Notes: generated from the sequence alone by a model not told the origin. 64,000 nt of DNA from Deltaproteobacteria bacterium (GCA_019307815.1 JAFDIV010000018.1:1-64000); one strand, 5' to 3'. Shown: positions 27,827 through 37,232, numbered from the stretch's first letter. Translations and numbers: made by a program.

Positions 27827-29335
27827 ATGTCGCGAGCAATAATGTTTTTGGGCACTGGTAGTGATGTGGGAAAATCCATTGCTGCCACGGCATTTTGCCG
27901 CATTGTGAAGCGGCGGGGATTCAAGGTTGCTCCCTTCAAGGCCCAGAACATGTCCAATAATTCATACGTCACCATTGAAGGAGGAGAGATCGGTAGGGCC
28001 CAGGTGGCGCAGGCCGAGGCAGCAGGGCTGCTTCCTTCCGTGGAAATGAATCCCATTCTTTTAAAGCCCTCCAGTGGTCAGGCCTCACAGGTGGTTGTCC
28101 GGGGTAAAGTAGCAACGCAGTTAAGCGCCATGGAATACCACGAATACAAAGGCCAGCTGAAACAGATAGTCATGGAATCGTTCAACAGGCTGGCCGCACA
28201 TTATGATGTAATTGTCATGGAGGGGGCAGGTAGCTGCTGCGAGATGAACTTGAAGGACAGAGACCTCGTTAATTTTGAAATGGCAAAGGCTGCCAATGCC
28301 AAATGCATTCTTGTGGCTGACATAGATCGTGGGGGAGTATTTGCCCAGATAATCGGGACATATGGGCTCATGAGCAAGACAGAAAGGCAGCTCACAATAG
28401 GGTTTTTAATCAATAAATTCAGGGGGGATCCCAGGTTGTTTGAAACTGGGATTGCATATATTGAGAACAAGACTGGTAAGCCCGTGTTGGGACTTGTCCC
28501 TTATTTCGAAGATATCCACATTGACGCGGAGGATTCTGTTTCGGTGCAGACGGATAAGAGGCCTCTTAAGAAAATATCAGCCCAAAGCGTAAATATTGCC
28601 GTGCCGAGGCTTCCTGCCATATCCAATTTTACAGATCTTGAGATCTTGGACAAAGAACCCGGCGTGGTGGTGAACTATCTATCGAGGCCAAACGAGTTGA
28701 CCCCCGAATACGACTGGCTCATATTGCCTGGTACAAAGAACGTGATGTCTGATGCCCGATGGTTGGCCCGAAGAGGCTGGAAAAAGAGGATCTGGGAATT
28801 CGCCCGCAGCGGAAAATACGTGTTGGGTATTTGTGGAGGATATCAGTTGCTGGGAGAGTGGATCGAGGATCCCTTTGGCGTTGAGTCTGGTCAGGGTAAA
28901 GTAAGAGGCATGGGCCTATTGCCCGTAAAAACAGTTCTTGAGCAAGAAAAGATTGTAAGGAAGGTTGTTGGAAGGAGCATGGTTTATGATTCCAGTCTGA
29001 GGGGCTATGAAATCCACATGGGCAGGACTTACGTGCAGGGCAAAAGAGGGCATGCATTTGCTTTGATCCACGAACCAAGTAAGAGCAAGGTATGGGAAGA
29101 TGGCTGGGTGACAAATGATATGCAGATAATGGGGACATATATTCATGGCGTGCTGGATTCCCCGAGATTTAGAGGGGAGATCCTTAACAGGATAAGGGCA
29201 TTGAAAGGGTTGAAGACGCGGAGACCAAGGAAAGGACGGCTCGCTCGATTTGCTCAGTATAACAAACTGGCCGACCATTTTGAAAAACATTGTGACATCA
29301 AACGCATCTTTACTCTAGTGGGACTTAAGTCATAA
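27827..29335 (+). CDS. cbiP: Cobyric acid synthase
   Basis: GTGSDVGKSIAATAFCRI, KAQNMSNNSYVT, GICGGYQLLG, GYEIHMGRT. Confidence 0.97.
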   Translation: MSRAIMFLGTGSDVGKSIAATAFCRIVKRRGFKVAPFKAQNMSNNSYVTIEGGEIGRAQVAQAEAAGLLPSVEMNPILLKPSSGQASQVVVRGKVATQLSAMEYHEYKGQLKQIVMESFNRLAAHYDVIVMEGAGSCCEMNLKDRDLVNFEMAKAANAKCILVADIDRGGVFAQIIGTYGLMSKTERQLTIGFLINKFRGDPRLFETGIAYIENKTGKPVLGLVPYFEDIHIDAEDSVSVQTDKRPLKKISAQSVNIAVPRLPAISNFTDLEILDKEPGVVVNYLSRPNELTPEYDWLILPGTKNVMSDARWLARRGWKKRIWEFARSGKYVLGICGGYQLLGEWIEDPFGVESGQGKVRGMGLLPVKTVLEQEKIVRKVVGRSMVYDSSLRGYEIHMGRTYVQGKRGHAFALIHEPSKSKVWEDGWVTNDMQIMGTYIHGVLDSPRFRGEILNRIRALKGLKTRRPRKGRLARFAQYNKLADHFEKHCDIKRIFTLVGLKS

Positions 29336-29353
29336 GGCCTGGAGCGTAAGCAA

Positions 29354-30727
29354 ATGAAATCCGCTTTTTGCATAGCAGGGACACATAGCGGGTGTGGAAA
29401 GACTACCGTGACATTGGGTATCATGGCGGCTCTGGTGAGAAGGGGGATGAGGGTGCAGCCTTTTAAAGTGGGGCCAGATTTCATTGACCCGGGGCATCAC
29501 CGGCGCATAACCGGCAAGGACTCTCATAACCTAGACGGTTGGATGCTATCAAAGGAGACAAACATAGGGCTCTTTCAACGTTATGCAAGTGATGCTGACG
29601 TGGCAATACTGGAAGGGGTGATGGGCCTGTTTGATGGATTATCAGGCAAGGACGAGGTAGCCTCAACTGCCCAAATGGCAAAGTGGTTGGGCATCCCTGT
29701 GGTTCTTGTTATCGATGCCCGTGCCATGGCGCGCTCTGCTGCAGCCATGGCAAGTGGGTATTTTCATTTTGACCCGGGTCTGAGTGTAATTGGAGTCATT
29801 TTTAACCGCGTAGGTAGCGAGAGTCATGCATCCATGTTGCAAGATGCCATGGAAGATACTGGGCTCAAGGTGTATGGATGTTTACCTCGAAATAAGGACG
29901 TGATGATTCCGTCTCGTCACTTGGGCCTTGTCACAGAACAAGATATGGAGCAGGATGGGAAGGCAATTGACAGGTTTTCTTCATGGATTGAGGATTATCT
30001 GGAGCTTGACGAATTGCTTCAAGACACCAAGATTGTCGAGAGTTACTCTTGGCCTGTTGGGTGCGGGCAAAGTGGGCCTGAAAGTGAAGAGGTGAAGATC
30101 GGTATAGCACAGGATCAGGCATTTTGTTTTTATTATCCTGAAAATTTGAGGCTTTTGACAGAGGCTGGCGCGCAGCTATTACCATTTTCTCCGCTTCATG
30201 ACCCCAGCTTGCCGGAGGGGACCAAGGGCCTTTATTTGGGGGGAGGGTATCCAGAGCTATACTCCAGTCAACTTTCACAAAATACCTCTTTATTGCGCGA
30301 GATAAAGGAATTTGCACATGAAGGGGGCCCTATTTATGCGGAATGCGGTGGATTCATGTACCTAATGGAGGAGATCCAAACTATTGAGGGGGACTTTTTC
30401 CCGATGTGTGGGATTTTTAATATGAGAGCAAAGATGGAGCTGTCCCTGAAGGTGCTGGGTTATAGAGAGGTGGTAATCCGCAAGGATGTCATTATAGGGC
30501 CAAAGGGCGCAAGGCTGCGGGGCCATGAATATCATTATTCCTTTGTCCAAGGATGGAATGGGAATGTAGAGCAGGTTTACGATATAAGTGACCAGACCCC
30601 AGGGCGGGCAAAAGGTGAGGGGTTTTTGTTTAAAAATACGCTTGCTTCCTATGTTCATTTATATTGGGCGTCCAATAGGGATGTGGCAAGGCATTTTGTG
30701 AATTTTTGCAAACAATACGGGCCATGA
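29354..30727 (+). CDS. cbiA: Cobyrinate a,c-diamide synthase
   Basis: IAGTHSGCGKTTVTLGIMAAL, KVGPDFIDPGHH, YAECGGFMYLM. Confidence 0.97.
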   Translation: MKSAFCIAGTHSGCGKTTVTLGIMAALVRRGMRVQPFKVGPDFIDPGHHRRITGKDSHNLDGWMLSKETNIGLFQRYASDADVAILEGVMGLFDGLSGKDEVASTAQMAKWLGIPVVLVIDARAMARSAAAMASGYFHFDPGLSVIGVIFNRVGSESHASMLQDAMEDTGLKVYGCLPRNKDVMIPSRHLGLVTEQDMEQDGKAIDRFSSWIEDYLELDELLQDTKIVESYSWPVGCGQSGPESEEVKIGIAQDQAFCFYYPENLRLLTEAGAQLLPFSPLHDPSLPEGTKGLYLGGGYPELYSSQLSQNTSLLREIKEFAHEGGPIYAECGGFMYLMEEIQTIEGDFFPMCGIFNMRAKMELSLKVLGYREVVIRKDVIIGPKGARLRGHEYHYSFVQGWNGNVEQVYDISDQTPGRAKGEGFLFKNTLASYVHLYWASNRDVARHFVNFCKQYGP

Positions 30728-30738
30728 GGGGAAATCCC

Positions 30739-31383
30739 ATGGAGATTAATGACACCCGCAATAACCTTACCTCACCAAAGGACATAGAACAGCGCTCCTT
30801 TGAAATAATAGACTCAGAAGTTCCGGAGCCAAGGCCGTTTGATGGGGACGAGTGGATTGTTGTAAGACGCATGATACATACCACCGCGGATTTCGAGTTG
30901 TTAAAACTGACGGAGTTTCACCCTGAGGCAATAGAGAGCGGGATAAAGGCCATCAGGCGGGGCTGCCTGGTGGTCACGGACACACTGATGGCGATGGTTA
31001 GCATAGGCCCTAGGCGTCTGGCTAAATGGGGTTGCAGGGTTGAGTGTCATATCAGGGATGAACTGGTGGCGAAGATGGCCCAATCAAAGGGTATTACGAG
31101 AGCAAGCGCATCTGTAGACCTTGTGTGTGATCGCATAATGGATGGAATATATGTTATCGGGAACGCCCCCACCGCCCTCATTAGGCTATTGGAGCTTGTT
31201 GAGGCAGGTCGTTGTCTTCCAGCGCTTGTTGTTGGTATGCCGGTTGGGTTTGTAAATGCAGCGGAGTCCAAGGAAATGCTAAGAGCACAGGAAAAGGTCC
31301 CGTATATTACCATTAGGGGCCGCAAAGGGGGATCAGCAGTTGCGGCCTCAGTGATAAATGCCTTGGCCGACTTGGCTGAGTAA
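30739..31383 (+). CDS. cbiC: Precorrin-8X / cobalt-precorrin-8 methylmutase
   Basis: VRRMIHTTADFEL, VVTDTLMAMVSI, GNAPTALIRLLEL, GMPVGFVNAAESKE. Confidence 0.96.
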   Translation: MEINDTRNNLTSPKDIEQRSFEIIDSEVPEPRPFDGDEWIVVRRMIHTTADFELLKLTEFHPEAIESGIKAIRRGCLVVTDTLMAMVSIGPRRLAKWGCRVECHIRDELVAKMAQSKGITRASASVDLVCDRIMDGIYVIGNAPTALIRLLELVEAGRCLPALVVGMPVGFVNAAESKEMLRAQEKVPYITIRGRKGGSAVAASVINALADLAE

Positions 31384-31417
31384 TGATCATGATGTTCTGT
31401 CCAGGGCAAGGGCAATA

Positions 31418-32554
31418 ATGAAGTCTCGGAAGAGAAGACTCCGGGTTGGTTTTACCACTGGAACAGCAGCCGCTGCCGCAGCAAAGGCGGCTGTGCTTTT
31501 TATTGGGGGCAGGCAAGGCATTCGTGAGGTTGATACCCCGTTGCCTGATAACGGTCGGATGCGGATACCCATTAGCATATTGGAAGCACAGAAAGATGGA
31601 GCCAGTGCACTGGTTATAAAGGATGGGGGGGATGACCCTGATGCAACGCACCGGGCCCATATCTGGTGCAGAGTCAGGATTGATCCATCTGGCCCGAAAG
31701 GCAATGTAGCCATAACAGGAGGAGAGGGGGTAGGTAGAGTCACAAAGCCGGGTTTACCCGTGGAGGTTGGGGAGTACGCAATAAATCCCGTTCCCAGGGA
31801 ACAGATAACGAGAGCGGTTAGGGAGGGGCTCGTGGAAGCAGGTATTGAGGGATCAGTTACAGTCACTGTTGAAGTGCCCGATGGTGAGAGGATCGCCCAG
31901 AAGACGTTAAACCCAAGGTTGGGCATAGTGGGAGGCATATCCATCCTGGGCACTCGGGGCACTGTAGTGGCGTTTTCCACAGAGGCCTATAAGGACACCA
32001 TCACCTTATCTATGAATGTTGCCAGGGCCCAGGGGTTGGATGCCATTGTACTTACGACCGGTGGAAGGAGTGAGCGGTTTTTGAGGGAACTGCGTCCTGA
32101 TATCCCGTCTGTGGCCTTTGTGCAGGTGGCTGATTTCTTTTCGTTCTCTGTGCAAGAGGCTGTGCGCAAGGGGTTTTCTCATATTATTTATTCCTGCTTT
32201 TTTGGAAAGCTGGTAAAGATGGCACTAGGCCATGGCTATACCCATGCAAGAAGCTCAGTCCTTGACCTCAAAAGACTCTCTCAATGGGCCAGACAAGAGG
32301 GGATGCAAGATGAGGCAGCAGGGAGGGTGGCCTCGTCAAACACGGCAAGAGAGGCACTTGGCGTGATATTGGGCCAAGAGTGCGCTGATCGGGTCTTAGG
32401 CCGGGTCTTGAATGAGGCCCTGGCAAGGGCGAGGGAGTTTGCAGGACAGGGGCCGCGGCTCACATACTTTTTGTTTTCCACAGATGGTGATCTGCTTGCT
32501 CACAAGACTGATCCTCCATCCACAATAGGCTATGGAGCTAATGGGCGGCAATGA
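31418..32554 (+). CDS. cbiD: Cobalt-precorrin-5B C1-methyltransferase
   Basis: RVGFTTGTAAAAAAKAAV, DDPDATHRAHIW, NPRLGIVGGISILGTRG, TTGGRSE. Confidence 0.96.
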   Translation: MKSRKRRLRVGFTTGTAAAAAAKAAVLFIGGRQGIREVDTPLPDNGRMRIPISILEAQKDGASALVIKDGGDDPDATHRAHIWCRVRIDPSGPKGNVAITGGEGVGRVTKPGLPVEVGEYAINPVPREQITRAVREGLVEAGIEGSVTVTVEVPDGERIAQKTLNPRLGIVGGISILGTRGTVVAFSTEAYKDTITLSMNVARAQGLDAIVLTTGGRSERFLRELRPDIPSVAFVQVADFFSFSVQEAVRKGFSHIIYSCFFGKLVKMALGHGYTHARSSVLDLKRLSQWARQEGMQDEAAGRVASSNTAREALGVILGQECADRVLGRVLNEALARAREFAGQGPRLTYFLFSTDGDLLAHKTDPPSTIGYGANGRQ

Positions 32555-33765
32555 ACAAGATTTATGTTATAGGGCTTGGAATTGAATTGGACAGTCCCAG
32601 GCAGGATATCATAAGGCTGATTCGTGCAAGCGACTTAATGGTTGGTGGCGCTCGGCTCCTCAAACGTTTTGAAGGGTATAAGGGTAAGGTGCTTGAGATA
32701 AAGGGGCCGTTGGGGGAGATTGTAAAAAACATAAAGGAAGAATGGTCCCAGGGCAAAAAGGTTGTGGTACTTGCCGATGGTGATCCCCTTTTCTTTGGCA
32801 TTGGCAAAAGGCTTTTGGCAGAAATGGATGGGGATCAACTGGAGTTCATACCGAGTATCACCACAGTTCAAGTGGCAGCGGCAAGGGCAAAAATTCCTTG
32901 GGATAAGTGGAGGGTCGTATCGATTCATGGAAGGGAAGACATCTGGCCCCTTGTCAGGGCCCTTACCTTTAGTGATATGGTGGGTGTTTATACTGGAAAT
33001 GATCAAGGACCCTCTCTTATAGCCAGGGTCATGAGAGAGAGGAATATTGATACATTCCGCATGACGGTATTTGAAAATTTGGGCCACGCTGATGAGAGAA
33101 TTCGTGAAGTATCCCTAGATGAGGTTGAAGGCATAAAATTCTCGCCCCTTAACTTTGTTTTACTGAGGCGCGTAAAGAGGCTGGCAGTAGCCTTGTCTGT
33201 GGGTTTGAGTGATGAGCTCTACGTGCACGAAAGGGGTATGATCACAAAAAAAGAGATAAGGGCCATTGGTCTGGCAAGCCTTGCAATAGAGCCAACCGAC
33301 ACGATATGGGACCTGGGGGCAGGATCTGGGGCGATAGCCATTGAGGCTTCGTGTCTTGCAAGGGAGGGCAAGGTTTTCGCTATTGAAAGAAATAGGGAGC
33401 GGGTAGGCTGGATAAGGGAAAATATCAAGAGGACCGGTGCCTATCTTGTTGAGGTGGTGGAGGGAGAGATGCCCCATTGCCTTGATTCCCTCCCTCCCCC
33501 TGATAAGGTCTTTTTGGGTGGAGGTATGTTGAAGGGAGATGAATTGATGGACACTGTCTGCGAGAGATTAAAAAAAGGTGGGAGGCTTGTGGCCCATACA
33601 GTCGTCATGGGATCAGCCTGGCGTATAAAGCAACACCTGGAAAGATTGGGGTGGCCTTTTGAGGTAATCCAGGTAAATGTGGCGCGATCAGCCAGGATAT
33701 CAGGAGATATACGGCTAGAGGCCCTAAACCCTGTGTCTATAATAGTTGCGGAAAAAAGGATATAG
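32551..33765 (+). CDS. cbiET: Bifunctional cobalt-precorrin-7 C5-methyltransferase / C15-methyltransferase (decarboxylating)
   Basis: CbiE domain then CbiT domain DTIWDLGAGSGAIAIEA. Confidence 0.94.
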   Translation: MNKIYVIGLGIELDSPRQDIIRLIRASDLMVGGARLLKRFEGYKGKVLEIKGPLGEIVKNIKEEWSQGKKVVVLADGDPLFFGIGKRLLAEMDGDQLEFIPSITTVQVAAARAKIPWDKWRVVSIHGREDIWPLVRALTFSDMVGVYTGNDQGPSLIARVMRERNIDTFRMTVFENLGHADERIREVSLDEVEGIKFSPLNFVLLRRVKRLAVALSVGLSDELYVHERGMITKKEIRAIGLASLAIEPTDTIWDLGAGSGAIAIEASCLAREGKVFAIERNRERVGWIRENIKRTGAYLVEVVEGEMPHCLDSLPPPDKVFLGGGMLKGDELMDTVCERLKKGGRLVAHTVVMGSAWRIKQHLERLGWPFEVIQVNVARSARISGDIRLEALNPVSIIVAEKRI

Positions 33766-34564
33766 ATTTTGGGAAATGGACATGGAAAAGAAACATATAC
33801 AAAAAGGCAGGAGTAGTTCTGTCGCATTTGTGGGGGCTGGTCCTGGCGATCCGGAACTAATCACTGTGAAAGGAAAAAGGTGGATTGAGCGGGCGGACCT
33901 GGTTTTATATGCTGGGTCCTTGGTTCCGGAACAAGTGGTTGGTTATGCACGTAAGGACGCTAGGGTGGTGGATTCATCATCATTGACTCTTGAACAAACA
34001 CACGCCCTCATTGTTGATACAGTGAACTTTGATGGGCTTGTGGCTAGGGTCCATACGGGAGACCCTTCTCTTTATGGAGCCATCAGGGAACAGATGATTT
34101 TACTGGACAGGGAAGGTATTAGCTATGAGGTTATTCCGGGTGTTACAGCCGCTTTTGCTGCAGCCGCAAGGGCTGGGGTATCATTTACTATTCCTGAGAG
34201 GTGTCAGTCTTTAATATTTACAAGGATGGAAGGCCGCACCAAGGTGCCGGACAAAGAGAGCCTAGAGCTTCTTGCCTCTCACCAGACTTCAATGGCCATT
34301 TATCTGTCCGCGGCCGAAGCAAGGGGTCTGCAGGATAAACTAATTTCTGGGGGGTATTCACCTGATACGCCCATTGTAGTTGGCTATAGAGTTGGCTGGC
34401 CCGATGAGATGGTGTTTAGCACACGGCTTGGTTATCTTGCAGGGCGCGTGAAGGAGGAGGGTATAACACGGCAAGCCGTCTTTCTTGTGCTCCCAGGCCA
34501 GGATGAGGAGGGTTGGGTATCGAGGCTTTACAGCAAGGAATTTAGCCACGGGTTCCGCAAATGA
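33746..34564 (+). CDS. cbiF: Precorrin-4 / cobalt-precorrin-4 C11-methyltransferase
   Basis: VGAGPGDPELITVKG, LVLYAGSLVPEQV, HTGDPSLYGAIREQ, PGVTAAFAAAA. Confidence 0.96.
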   Translation: MRKKGYRFWEMDMEKKHIQKGRSSSVAFVGAGPGDPELITVKGKRWIERADLVLYAGSLVPEQVVGYARKDARVVDSSSLTLEQTHALIVDTVNFDGLVARVHTGDPSLYGAIREQMILLDREGISYEVIPGVTAAFAAAARAGVSFTIPERCQSLIFTRMEGRTKVPDKESLELLASHQTSMAIYLSAAEARGLQDKLISGGYSPDTPIVVGYRVGWPDEMVFSTRLGYLAGRVKEEGITRQAVFLVLPGQDEEGWVSRLYSKEFSHGFRK

Positions 34565-35598
34565 GTCCCATTGCCGTATATGCACTGACCAAAGCAGGCG
34601 TGGAGCTTGGCTGCAGGCTTACAAAGGAGCTGGGAGCTGATCTTTTTGTGCACAAGAGGTGCCCTGGGCCAGAGGGGGCCATGCAGTTTAAAAGCCTTCG
34701 CCACATTGTGGAGAATAACTTTTTTGGCTACGATGCCCATGTGTTCATTGCTGCAACTGGTATTGTGGTAAGGGTGATTGCCCCTCTCATTTCGTCAAAG
34801 GACCGGGATCCTGCAATTGTAGTGCTTGACCAAATGGGGAAGTTTTGCATCAGCCTGTTGAGTGGTCATTTGGGCGGAGCAAATGCCCTGGCCCGCCAGA
34901 TCGCATCAATCACAGGCGGGCATCCCGTAATAACCACGGCTACAGATACCGCAGGAATAATTTCCGTAGATCTGCTTGCTAAAGAAAGGAATATGGCCAT
35001 TGGAGACATTGAGGCGGTCAAGGCAGTCAATGGGGCAATGTTGGCAGGGGAAGTAGCGCAGGTATTCGACCCTGAAGATAGATTAGGCCTGGTGGGCCAA
35101 GAGTGCCATGGGGAAATCATGGCGGTAATGGTTAAGAGTCTTGAGCAATGGCAGCCCTCTGTGCCGGGGATACGGGTGAGCTGGGAAAAGGCCAAATATG
35201 AGCCGAGCATATTGGTGCTTCATCCTAGATGCCTTGTTGCAGGTATCGGGTGCAATAGGAATACCCCGGCCGAGGAGATCCTTGACGCGATTAAAGAGGT
35301 GTTTCATCAAAATAATCTGGCCCTAGCGAGTCTGAAGGCTTTAGCAAGCATTGATGCCAAGAGGGACGAAGCCGGGCTGATCCAGGCAGCTCAAGTCTTG
35401 AAGACTGAATTGCTGTTTTTCAATAAGGAGGCCCTTGGGGCCATATTGGCACCCAATCCTTCAGAGAGGGTGAAATTCCATGTGGGAGTAGATAGCGTAT
35501 GCGAGGCAGCAGCGATCCTGGCAGCAGGAAAGGGAAGCCTGATAGTGCCCAAAACAAAGACAAAGAACGTAACAGTGGCGGTGGCCCTGGCCCCTTGA
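34561..35598 (+). CDS. cbiG: Cobalt-precorrin-5A hydrolase
   Basis: HVFIAATGIVVRVIAPLI, LLSGHLGGANALAR, GIGCNRNTPAEEI. Confidence 0.95.
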   Translation: MSPIAVYALTKAGVELGCRLTKELGADLFVHKRCPGPEGAMQFKSLRHIVENNFFGYDAHVFIAATGIVVRVIAPLISSKDRDPAIVVLDQMGKFCISLLSGHLGGANALARQIASITGGHPVITTATDTAGIISVDLLAKERNMAIGDIEAVKAVNGAMLAGEVAQVFDPEDRLGLVGQECHGEIMAVMVKSLEQWQPSVPGIRVSWEKAKYEPSILVLHPRCLVAGIGCNRNTPAEEILDAIKEVFHQNNLALASLKALASIDAKRDEAGLIQAAQVLKTELLFFNKEALGAILAPNPSERVKFHVGVDSVCEAAAILAAGKGSLIVPKTKTKNVTVAVALAP

Positions 35599-36350
35599 GG
35601 GTGGTGGGACTTGGCCCTGGCAGCCCTGAGTACCTTGCCCCTAAAGCAAGGGAGGTGCTTGAGCGGGCTGAGGTCATTATCGGTTACAAGGGCTATATAG
35701 GGCTAATAGAGCGTGACCTTTTACTGGGCAAGGAAGTAATTGCGACCGGTATGACCCAGGAACTGGATCGTTGCCATGCCGCAATAGATAGCAGCCTAAA
35801 GGGTAAGAGCACTGCGGTTGTTTGCAGCGGGGACCCAGGTGTATATGGCATGGCAGGTTTGATCCTTGAGCTCCTGGAAAGAAGAGACTACTACGCTGAA
35901 ATAGATGTGGAGATTATTCCAGGGATTCCTGCCCTTGCTGCTGCGGCGGCATTACTTGGTGCACCTCTTATGCATGACTTTGCAGTAATCAGCCTCAGCG
36001 ACCTTCTCACCCCTTGGGAGATAATTGAAAAGAGGATAGGGGCTGCCCTTGAGGCTGACTTTGTTCTAGTTCTTTACAACCCCAGATCAAAAAAGAGGGA
36101 TTGGCAGCTCAAGAGGGCTATGGACATGGTTATCGAGCACAGAGGAGCAAAGGTGCCGGTTGGGGTTGTGAGAAATGCCATGCGCGAGGGCCAGGAAGTG
36201 GGCGCGTGTCCTGCCTCAGAGCTTAGAGTTGAGGCAATTGATATGCTTTCCATTGTCCTTGTGGGTAACTCCACGACATGTCTATCAATGGGAAAAATGG
36301 TTACGCCAAGGGGCTATCTGGAAAAGTATGATTTTTCTTTATCGGGCTAG
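35595..36350 (+). CDS. cbiH: Precorrin-3B / cobalt-factor III C17-methyltransferase; likely TTG start overlapping the cbiG stop
   Basis: VVGLGPGSPEYLAPKA, VCSGDPGVYGMAG, YNPRSKKR; the longer ATG version at 35499 overlaps cbiG by 100 nt. Confidence 0.9.
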   Translation: MRVVGLGPGSPEYLAPKAREVLERAEVIIGYKGYIGLIERDLLLGKEVIATGMTQELDRCHAAIDSSLKGKSTAVVCSGDPGVYGMAGLILELLERRDYYAEIDVEIIPGIPALAAAAALLGAPLMHDFAVISLSDLLTPWEIIEKRIGAALEADFVLVLYNPRSKKRDWQLKRAMDMVIEHRGAKVPVGVVRNAMREGQEVGACPASELRVEAIDMLSIVLVGNSTTCLSMGKMVTPRGYLEKYDFSLSG

Positions 36351-36525
36351 CTCCTCAGCATCAAGGATCTCTTCTACGGGTGTCATTTGGCGGGAATCAA
36401 ACGCAAGCAAAGGCGGGGGCCAATAGAGTCCCTGTACTTGCATTTGGATTGAGAGCGGACTAGTGGCTGCCTATTTTCCATTGACAATGTTGGCGGCCTT
36501 TTGTTACAGAAACAAAAGATAAGTA

Positions 36526-36900
36526 ACCTAGGTGCTGTAAAAGGCTTAATAGGGAACCCGGTGAGAGTCCGGGACCGGCCCGCGGCTGTGAGTGGGGACG
36601 AAAGCCGCAACATGGATATTCGTTAAGTGGTTAAATAGTTGAATAGTTAAATCGTTAAATAGTTTATTGGCGGGTGTCCATGTAAAGCCACTGTCCGGCA
36701 CTCAACTTAGAGAGGAAATTAACGCAGAACGAAGATTTCGCATATGATAGAGGAACACACCTAACGGAGAGGCTTCGTTTATGAGTTGAGTGCCGGATGG
36801 GAAGGCGCGGTGAGCCCTGTTGAATTTCCCGAGAGGGGAGCCTATTCAACAGGGCAAGTAGGGTGATCCACGAGTCAGAAGACCTGCCTGGGTGTGTGGA
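36526..36900 (+). ncRNA. Cobalamin riboswitch 3 (upstream of LbtU-like porin / cbiK / btuCDF operon) with three inserted hairpins
   Basis: AGGTGCTG start, GGGACCGGCCCGCGGCTGTGAGTGGGGACGAAAGCCGC, AAAGCCACTG, GGGAAGGCGCGG, GAGTCAGAAGACCTGCCTG. Confidence 0.95.
36611..36682 (+). repeat. 72-nt octamer-repeat hairpin, copy 3 (in riboswitch 3)
   Basis: One substitution relative to copies 1 and 2. Confidence 0.95.
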
Positions 36901-36962
36901 AGGCATGAATCCTCGCGGAGCGGGATAGTGCCTTAGAGATCTCGAGGATAAAAACGGGACAT

Positions 36963-37000
36963 CCCCGGATCGATTTATGTGTCGGTCCGGGGATTTTTTT
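36963..37000 (+). terminator. Intrinsic terminator / riboswitch 3 expression platform
   Basis: CCCCGGA...TCCGGGG followed by A and T7; paralogous to the terminator at 24732. Confidence 0.92.
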
Positions 37001-37087
37001 GGAAGAAAGGGGGTGATAGTGGGTTCTGATATCAAGGTGGTAAGCTCGGCACGAACAAATTCAAAGGGCTATGATCAAGGTTAAGGT

Positions 37088-37208
37088 GAACAGGAGGGAT
37101 AGAGCCTGCAAGCGAAATGCTGCCCTCCTGTTCCCAACCTGCCAAAACGAGTAACCCTAATGAGGAGACCCGATTGGCATAAATAAAAGAATAACACCGG
37201 GCCTCCTC
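37088..37208 (+). promoter_or_regulatory. Two further stem-loops between the terminator and the porin start
   Basis: GAACAGGAGGG/CCCTCCTGTTC (37088-37133) and GAGGAGACCCG/CGGGCCTCCTC (37162-37208). Confidence 0.55.
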
Positions 37209-37232
37209 GATGTAAAGGAGGTGAGTAAGATA

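Noticed and set aside
31387-31980. 197-aa minus-strand ORF opposite cbiD
   Set aside because: Ala/Pro/Ser-rich antisense reading of the confident cbiD gene.
36664-37035. 123-aa minus-strand ORF across riboswitch 3
   Set aside because: Lies on the complement of a structured RNA; repeat-derived sequence.
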